Below are positions 57,187-64,000 of a DNA stretch of 64,000 nucleotides, piece by piece (the first letter of the stretch is position 1; each line of letters begins with the position of its first letter). The stretch spans positions 742,575 through 806,574 of the forward strand of contig JAUPFP010000063.1 in assembly GCA_036925085.1 (NCBI GenBank), read 5' to 3'. The notes under the pieces were generated by a model. The model was not told where the DNA came from, did not search any database, and saw nothing but the letters and a program-made list of their open reading frames with translations. Source of the DNA: Brachycybe producta. Taxonomy: Eukaryota; Arthropoda; Diplopoda; Playtdesmida; Andrognathidae. A program made the position numbers and the translations under genes.

Positions 57187-60100
57187 ATGAGTGAGATAAA
57201 CATGAAATCTGATCTATTAGAGACGGACAGATGCGTTGCAAACATAAAACAAGTAAATAGACGTCAAAAAATGACAAAAACATCGATTTTTAATGGTAGT
57301 GGCGGCGACAATTCAGATAAACGCGTCGTTTCTAACGCCGTTAACATGGTGGCCGCCATGCAAGATCATTTATCGTGTACAAAATCAGTTGAATATCTAA
57401 AGACAGTCGATGAAAAAGACAATAAGACGTCGTTGCCCTACGAACTAGATCATATGTACGCTAATTGCAGCAATCCCCGTTCTTCTAGCGAGGCGCAACA
57501 GTTAAAATGCATCAAAGAATTGCTTTTTCTACACCTGGATTTAATACAACAGCAACAGGAATCGTTAAATCTAAAGGAAAGACAATTGGGAGCGTTACGG
57601 CACGAAAACGGAAACGTAAGAACCTATAATAAAAAAAAGTGACAACTGGTGTGATGTTATGACCAAAACAAAGCGCTTTTATGCGAGTTTATGACCGATA
57701 ATCGTTTGTACACTGCGTAGTGGAGTTAACAGCGTATAATCGCACGTGCGTTTCCAAGGAGACAAAAAGCAGATCAAGAATGGTCATGACCCACTTTTTG
57801 TTCAGTGATAGTGTGAAGCGTAGAGTGTTATAATTGAAATGAATGAGCAGGGTGTACTATGATGGCGTTCTTACCTGTTATGCTTTGCTAAAGACGCCAT
57901 CTTTGTGCAGTTGTTTATTTAGTATGTTCACATCAATGGTTTGATGGCATGTTACATTTTTTGTTAAGAATTTTATTCTTTGTGAATTTATACAGTATAG
58001 AGACAAAAGACAAGCGAGTTGGCATCACCGTTCATTTTTGATTTTGGGTGTGAAGCGCAGTAGCTTACGTTAGAAATGAATGAGTTGGGTGTCCTATAAT
58101 GGCGCTTTTCTACTTTTATGCTATGTAAAATACGCCTTATTAGCGCCGACTTGCCACTTATGTTTTAGCTTCAAACATATGATTTCATGTTTTTCTATTG
58201 CGATTGTAGTTTATTTGAGCTAATGTTGGGGAATCCATTTCTGCATTGTGAAAAGTTTTGTGCGTAGTTTTGGATACTTCGTTGATTTTGCATATCCAAC
58301 TACGTTGTATTTTGTTTCTTTCTATACTTGCTAAATTAAAAAGCGGTAATTTCTTTGTTTTATTATGTGGAAGTACAAATTAAACGATTTATTGTTGATC
58401 GTTTTGTGGGCGATTTTTAAGGTCCTTAATTTCACAGTGGATTTTAAGAGTAGCGAAAGAGCGTAGCTGTTGAGCTAAAATTTGGAGCTACGGTTTCTAA
58501 AAATTCTGAATGCTATCGATGTTTATGACGTCATTCAATTGTGGTTAGCTTAAAGTCGCTCAACATTATAGAGTGGAGCTCTTATTTCAGTTCTTAGCGC
58601 TCAGAAGAATTTTCAGTTTAAAAAAGGGTGTGAGACGTGATTGTTGCGTCATAAGTTGATATTTACTCGTTCGCTCACTAGATGGCAGCTCTTTTTATGG
58701 TGGTTAAGATGGAATAATGATTTGTTTTTCGCGGGAGAAGTTTTTATTATGGTAAAATCTTATAATTATAAATTTACTCGTTAGATGGCGACACTTTCTA
58801 CGTCTTTTTAATATGGATTAAAGTAGTTTACGAACAGCTGATTCTTTGAACTCTTTTCAGGAGCAAGGAGAAGAGGCGTTTACCCTTTAAAACAGCCGTA
58901 AGCTAATGTTTTTATTCGTTTTTTGATTTTATTTTCTAGTTAAAGCAACAATTAGACGACACAAAACTAAGAATTTCTATTCTGGAGAGTGAAAACGACA
59001 AATTAAAAACAGAATTAACAAATTATAACGACAGACGACATCGGAATAACAATTCTAACTCTGACCGTAACCGAAATCAGTAAATAAAATAAAGATAAAA
59101 AGGTGGTTTTCTAGTTTTTAATTCATATTTTATTATGTTTGATAACAGAAGCAACAGTTCTGCCGAATCTCCATCGAAGCGTATCCGTCCAATCGGTTCG
59201 AAACACGAGAAATCTACTTCCGACGGACGAACCGGTTCGATCCAGCGTAAGGAAAACGGGTTACAGACTGAAATAGCTTATTACACACCGATCGGAAGTT
59301 CGGAACGGTTGTCTTCTAGCTCGATATCGGAAGAAACTGTTTTGGGTTTGAAGCTAAAACAGATTAATCGTTCAGAATCTGATATTTAATGGAGTCGGTT
59401 TCTTGTTTTCAGTTCCGTGTTGGAGGGTCAGACCTATTGCTAGCTGCTACCAAATGGAGGGAACAGAAGTAAATGGGATCATCTAACAGAAACTTACAAG
59501 ATTGTCTATTTTAACACAAGATTCTGTATTTTCATGTAGAATCTCGATGACGATATCTTTTTAAAAAGACATCAAAAGCTAGAAATTGACGAGAAACGAA
59601 GGAAAAGGTAATTGATTTTTTAACGATAATGGATTGCGAACATTTTTTTAGTGTTTTTTAGATTTTTTTCATTTGAAATTTAAATATTTTTGGGTCTTCT
59701 CCTCATATTTTTAATTTTTTTCTCGATATTGTCGATTTTTTCTCGATATATTTTAAAGTATTGGTCCGATTTCAATTTTTTATAGGTGGGATATTCAACG
59801 GTTACGAGAACAGAAATTACAAGAGAAACTAAAAAGAGGACGTTCGGCTAACAAAGATCTTCTAAGAAACCGTAATCCAGACTTAAATACTTTCTATCCG
59901 AGGACAGAAGATGGTATTTAAATAAAAAATAGCTGAGAAAATGAACATAAAAATGTTAAATTGAGTTCTCGGGGTTTTCAGTACAATACGTCGAAGTGTC
60001 CGAAACCATTCCAGTGTCCGCATTCGGATATCCGATTCCACTTTTAGAATCGAGGTGATTTTTTTCTTTTGTTGACGAAATAACGATTCGATTTCTAACT

Positions 60101-60226
60101 TGTTTTATTTATCTTTCGTTTCATTTCGTGAAAAAAAGTGAATTCGAAGTTCCGTGGTTGAATTCTTCGCCCAATCAGAATTGGTCCGCGATGGGATGGA
60201 GTTGTCGTGCCGGCGACCGACACTGA
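57187..60226 (+). CDS. MSL1: MSL1 homologue (male-specific-lethal complex scaffold), eight exons
   Basis: Scaffold of the MSL complex, which acetylates histone H4 Lys16: the coiled coil binds MSL2, and the C-terminal PEHE region binds MOF and MSL3. Exons: 57187-57615, 58940-59079, 59149-59369, 59413-59468, 59540-59607, 59786-59913, 59982-60054, 60139-60226. All phases match, giving 400 aa. Coiled coil about residues 112-175 (KELLFLHLDLIQQQQESL, then ILESENDKLKTEL). PEHE region: PCWRVRP, MEGTE, DDDIFLKRHQKLEIDEKR, RKRWDIQRLREQKLQEKL, VSAFGYPIP, FEVPWL, the same order as in fly and human MSL1. The donor of exon 3 (ATC|GTTCAG) is weak but is the only one in phase. Poly(A) candidate near 60608. 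Confidence 0.93.
57851..57905. repeat. ATGGCG/CGCCAT foldback, copy 5, MSL1 intron 1
   Basis: GGTGTACTATGATGGCGTTC and AAGACGCCATC. Preceded by AAATGAATGAGCAGGG, which is also found before copy 6. Confidence 0.65.
58088..58145. repeat. ATGGCG/CGCCAT foldback, copy 6, MSL1 intron 1
   Basis: GGTGTCCTATAATGGCGCTT with partner AATACGCCTTATTAG. Its upstream flank (GTGAAGCGCAGTAG, AAATGAATGAGTTGGG) matches that of copy 5, so a block of about 237 bp was duplicated. The remaining intron (58146-58939) has ACTAGATGGC(A/G) motifs at 58677 and 58789 only. Confidence 0.55.
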
Positions 60227-60836
60227 AGACTAGAAAGGAACAGAAAAACGGGTTTTTTTCTTCATTTTTTCTAAAGAGTAGAAGTGTTGTGAGAAGACAA
60301 AAGGTATCTCATTTTCGGCTTAATTGTTGGTAAAAAGAAATATATTTTTATCAGATACGAAGATGTTTGTTTTCAAACTACGAAAAGTTACGGCATTTTG
60401 TGATTATGTCGAGCTGATGTTCGAACTCGTGGTTAAAAATACATTTACATGTGAGGTTTCCCGATTTTGTTGGACATATATCGAAACATTTTGGGCTGTA
60501 AATCCAAATTGAGCTATAATTATAGCACAACGGTGTATAAAGAGGGATCCATACAGTGAAGAATGAGTATATTTCGGTGCTTATTGCACTTCAAATTATG
60601 TTTAAAAATAAAAAAATAACTGTGCACAAAACGAAGGAACGTAAATGGAAACGGAACACTCCATGTTAAACGGCTATACCAGGTATTGCATCATACTGAT
60701 GTCATTCACGCCAATAGCCTCTTAAGGTGTGACTATTAGGTTTTTATTACAATTAATTACAAATGATGCTACTAGATGCAGTTACGTGTCATCACGTGGC
60801 CACGCCAATAGATCCTCTACGGACGTGGTTATGTTA
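60227..60836. other. MSL1 3' region and spacer
   Basis: No feature beyond AAAAATAAAAAAATAAC (60606) as a poly(A) candidate. 60660-60740 and 60760-60835 contain short partial inverted repeats (CACGCCAATAG). Confidence 0.4.
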
Positions 60837-61158
60837 AAGAAGCGAATTTACCCGGTTATAAGTATGTAGGTTTTTAAAAGCATTTATTAAACAAAAGTCA
60901 TTGTTTTTTTTTAGAAATATGATGAATAAATGAAGCGAGTCAACTCTTTTTTGTGACGATCTGTTCGGAAATATTCGTTTAATGACAGTTTTAAAACACC
61001 AATTTTCGTTTTTTGCTGTTATCCGCAATTTAAAACTGTGATAAAATGATTATTTCCGAACAGATCGTTGCAAAAAAAGGGTTCACTCACTTCATTTATT
61101 CATCAAGTTTCGAAAAGACAATTAGTTTTGTTTTAAATTTGTGGTAAATTCGCTCCTT
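60837..61158. mobile_element. Foldback MITE with AGCGAATTTACC ends
   Basis: AAGAAGCGAATTTACC and inverse GGTAAATTCGCTCCTT. Inner arms GACGATCTGTTCGGAAATA and TATTTCCGAACAGATCGTTG. About 320 bp, related to 19664-19998. Confidence 0.82.
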
Positions 61159-62185
61159 GAAATTTCTTGCGCCATACAACTCAATGGGAATGGTTCCGTG
61201 AAGACACATAGCGATGGTAACGGTGCCCTAGGAGCACGATTTATAAGTAAAAACCTTTTTTTTTAGAATACCGGTATAAAAAAATGAAGTAAAAAAGTTA
61301 AACAATATTCGGAGCTTTCGAATGCGATGATAAAATAAGCATTTTATAATTTGAACGAGGAAAGAGGGGGGGGGGGGAAGGCAAAAATCATAGTTAAATG
61401 TGTATAAAAATGTTCTCAATAATCAATCACTCAACAACCCCCCAACATTCACCGTCACCAGTATTTTTTAGAATTCATTGTTTTTTTAGTTGTTTCATTA
61501 TTCGATGTTTTTTTCTCTCTCGTAATTATCATCCTGGTAGAGTTACCAGTACAAAAATAAGGAAGGGTACCACAGACAATTCATTTTTTATGTACAATTA
61601 TACTTTTAAAATCTTCCTAGAAAATTGGTTCAAAGGAGTAAAAAAGCACAAATCCCATTAATTAAAAAAAATACTTTTGTAGAAAACAAATATTTCCGTT
61701 TTTGATTTTGTCTTTTAAGGAACTTTCGACTTTTATCCGAAGCACAACCTTAGACTTATTACTTTCTTGGACTGGTAACTTCCTATCTTCTCCATGTTAA
61801 AGCGTTGAATGCCTGGTCTATGGCAAAAGTGAAGCCAGCTCCGTCTGGTGGCATTATTTGTGCGTAAAATCCGAGTGAAAGTCTCGGTTTTTTTTAAAGG
61901 GGAAGACATTAGGGGTGAATCATGTACTGTATAGCAAGCCATTTTAGTTTTTCCACGTTTTACTGGATTTTTTCAGATTTTAATTCTATTCTGGGAATCC
62001 AGTAAAACGCGGATAAAAGAGTAAAATGGTTTTCCATATATACGATTATTTTTTTCTTCAATGTCTGCCCCCTTGTAATACACCCTCTATAACAACAAAA
62101 TGAACTCGTCCTAAACTTGACATCTTCTCTAAATTTCATATACCATACTCCCGCTAGACTAGGCGCCGTTTCTAAAGCGACGCCG
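61159..62185. other. Intergenic, nothing recognised
   Basis: Includes a G10 run at 61367-61377. 61930-62030 has an inverted pair (CGTTTTACTGGATT / AATCCAGTAAAACGC). No gene seen. Confidence 0.4.
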
Positions 62186-62193
62186 CATATCAG

Positions 62194-62368
62194 ACTAGCG
62201 TTAGCCCATTAGTATTAGCAGAGCGCATGCGTACTGCCATATTATCGTTTTGTAAAATTTGTATACGAAAGTGATTGCAGATGAGACGGTTCACTATAGG
62301 AAACCTATATAAAACGATAAGATGGCAATACGCATGCGCTCTGCTAATACTAATGGGCTAACGCTAGT
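62194..62368. mobile_element. 175-bp MITE with perfect 8-bp TSD
   Basis: Terminal inverted repeats of about 38 bp starting ACTAGCGTTAGCCCATTAGT. Flanked by CATATCAG on both sides (62186-62193 and 62369-62376). An 8-bp duplication fits hAT-type transposition. The ends are near-identical, so insertion looks recent. Confidence 0.92.
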
Positions 62369-62609
62369 CATATCAGTCGAACACAATTTCGGGAGTTGCC
62401 AGTCCAGTAAGGTAAAGATTATTTTATGAACAGCTGATTTTCGAACTGTTCATTATTTCCTCAGAAGAACAAAATGTAGAGAAACTAAATTAGAAAGTGC
62501 TTTAGAAACTAGAAGGGTAGCATAATCACTTAAGATGACTATTTAAACATTTAATTTGTCCATGTAATGCTAGATGGCGCCATCGTCTTTCCCATAGAAC
62601 TACATTAAC

Positions 62610-62803
62610 ACAGGCATCTGTAGACAGCTTCAGCATTTCTTTGGCTCCTTTCCTTTATGAGCGTCAGACTAAATATCAACCAATTAAAAATAAAAAGGGC
62701 GGGGCATGTGACATCAGACCTAGTGACAAACTAATTAGAAATTGATGACGCTAATAAAAGGGCGGAGCCAAAAAAATTCTGAAGCTGTCTACAGATGCCT
62801 CTC
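62610..62803. mobile_element. ACAGGCATCTGTAGACAG foldback, 9-bp TSD
   Basis: Ends ACAGGCATCTGTAGACAGCT and inverse AGCTGTCTACAGATGCC. The interior matches the ACAGGCAATTAGAA family (GGGCGGGGCATGTGACATCA, AACTAATTAGAAATTG). Flanks TACATTAAC (62601-62609) and TACATTGAC (62804-62812), 8 of 9. Confidence 0.82.
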
Positions 62804-62864
62804 TACATTGACAATTCATCCCAATGTTCAATTATTTTGTGAGCTTCTGTTTGCCAATGTGTTG

Positions 62865-63055
62865 ACAGGGAAGTGTGCTCAGCAAGATGCAGTCGTTTGC
62901 CCAGCCCTTTTTGAGCGTCAGATCAAATAGAAACCATTTAGAAATTTTAAAAGGGCGGGGCATGTGACGTCAGGCCAAATAAACCAATTAGAAGTTCCCG
63001 TTCCTCATAAAAAGGTGGGGCAAACGACTGCATCTTGCTGAGCACACTTGCCTGT
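62865..63055. mobile_element. ACAGGGAAGTGTGCTCAG foldback, 9-bp TSD
   Basis: Ends ACAGGGAAGTGTGCTCAGCA and inverse TGCTGAGCACACTTGCCTGT; the arms continue through GCAGTCGTTTGCCC. The interior again has GGGCGGGGCATGTGACGTCA and ACCAATTAGAAGTT. Flanks AATGTGTTG (62856-62864) and CATGTGTTA (63056-63064), 7 of 9. Confidence 0.82.
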
Positions 63056-63167
63056 CATGTGTTATTGGTAAGTGGGGGATACTGTTAGTAGGGGTTTATG
63101 GAATGTAATGTAGCGCCATCTGAAGGGGGAAATATAGAATGAAATATTTATAGTCACCTTAATACCT

Positions 63168-63345
63168 TGTACACACATGAGTTAAATGAATTGAAATTAA
63201 ATGTGTTTAGGTGAATTATACGGAATCCAGTTAAGGCCACACGAACCAAATTAAAAATTGACTTTATTATTAATATTTTAAATTGAAATACTAAATGAAT
63301 ATTTTAATGTCAATAGTTTCTATATTATATTTAAGAGCCTAGATG
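63168..63345. repeat. Single arm of the CTTGTACACACATGAG foldback family
   Basis: ACCTTGTACACACATGAGTT then AAATGTGTTTAGGTGAATTA and TACGGAATCCAGTTAAGG, as at 46886-47185. The sequence departs from the family at about 63335. Confidence 0.75.
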
Positions 63346-63379
63346 GACGTCCATCTTGTTGTTTTGAGCAGACGACAAC

Positions 63380-64000
63380 GAGACAAAGGTCCTTCTATTT
63401 TTAAACAACGTTCAAAGTCGTGCGTTTTTTAACCCCATGTTAAATCCCATTGGCCCCAAAACCGTCCCACAAACATTTGAAAAACTCCCATTAAAAACGA
63501 CTTAGAACGATAACAAAATAATTAGCACATACACTCATGTATTGGCTTCACGATGTTTCCTTTTTATAAATTTTGAAAAGGTTCTTCTATTTTTTAATAA
63601 CGTTTAAAATCGTACGTTTTTTAACTCCATGTTAAATCCCATAGGACTAAAACACCGTCCAACAAAAGTTAAGAGAACTCTGATTAAAAATGATTTAGAG
63701 CAATCAGAAAAATTAGCACGTACTTACATGTGTTTATTGTCCTCAGGGTTAATCCTTTTTCTAAATTTTAAAAGGGCTTTCTATTTTTAAATAACATTAA
63801 AATCTTACGTTTTTTTAACTCCATGTTAATTCCCATAATAGCAAAAAACCGTCCCACAAACATTTGAAGAACTCCCATTAAAAACGACTTAGAACAATCA
63901 CACAAAAATTAGCACGTGCATTAATCTATTGGCTTCACGGTGTTTTCCTTTTATAAGATTAGCACGCGAAATTATTATTCTATTAATTATTATGTGACTT
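63380..64000. repeat. About 190-bp tandem repeat at the window edge
   Basis: Three units starting near 63390, 63580 and 63775, each with TTCTATTTTTTAA(A/T)AACGTT, AACTCCATGTTAAATCCCAT, AAAACCGTCC and AAAAACGACTTAGAACAAT. The array continues out of the window. Confidence 0.8.

Noticed and set aside
59135-59389. Separate small gene starting at 59135
   Set aside because: It is MSL1 exon 3 plus flanking intron; phase and position fit the eight-exon model.
1-64000. tRNA, rRNA or intact transposase genes
   Set aside because: No cloverleaf with A/B boxes, no ribosomal sequence and no DDE transposase frame found by eye; a tRNAscan and Pfam search would settle it.

Overview
This is nuclear DNA from an animal. 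Coding exons with GT-AG introns are spread through AT-rich, very repeat-rich sequence, and every gene I recognise is a conserved metazoan gene. The exact taxon is not resolved. A non-insect arthropod is my best guess, for three weak reasons: dispersed repeats ending in CACCCTGTA, a secreted-protein gene whose first coding exon holds only the start of the signal peptide, and a CYP20-clan P450, a clan I recall as absent from winged insects.

Layout. (1) 1-22 kb is gene-rich: RAB18 (+, 336-3482), CYP20A1-like P450 (-, 5243-9753), Aladin/AAAS nucleoporin (+, 10555-19072) and an AQP11/12-type unorthodox aquaporin (-, 19267-22043). CYP20 and AAAS are divergent, with about 800 bp between their start codons. 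(2) 22-36 kb is repeats: a 170-bp tandem repeat, a five-unit array of a foldback MITE inside one perfect 9-bp target duplication, a 4.3-kb 28-bp satellite with higher-order structure, (GA)n, and a long array of a repeat carrying the motif CTTCTAGTTTCTAAAAC. (3) 36.2-55.7 kb appears to be one gene for a large secreted Ser/Thr-rich protein. An 11-nt first coding exon (36530-36540), downstream of a TATA-like promoter, joins in frame across a 15.7-kb intron to a 3.4-kb exon (52233-55653). The intron is packed with foldback elements. (4) 57.2-60.2 kb is an MSL1 homologue in eight exons, with an upstream region rich in TGACGTCA sites. (5) 60.2-64 kb holds more foldback elements, including a 175-bp MITE with a perfect 8-bp target duplication.

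The genes do not form a pathway. They are ordinary housekeeping or structural genes (Rab GTPase, orphan P450, nuclear pore, intracellular aquaporin, dosage/H4K16 acetylation scaffold, secreted protein). I placed splice sites by eye so that phase matched across each intron. RAB18, CYP20, AQP, the secreted protein and MSL1 each give one continuous frame. Only the first AAAS junction is unresolved.

The most unusual content is the mobile DNA. At least five distinct foldback/MITE families have target duplications readable in place. Two are nested or tandemly expanded. One is a 60-70 bp ATGGCG/CGCCAT foldback found six times, always in a promoter or first intron. No prokaryotic-type system, CRISPR array or intact transposase was found.
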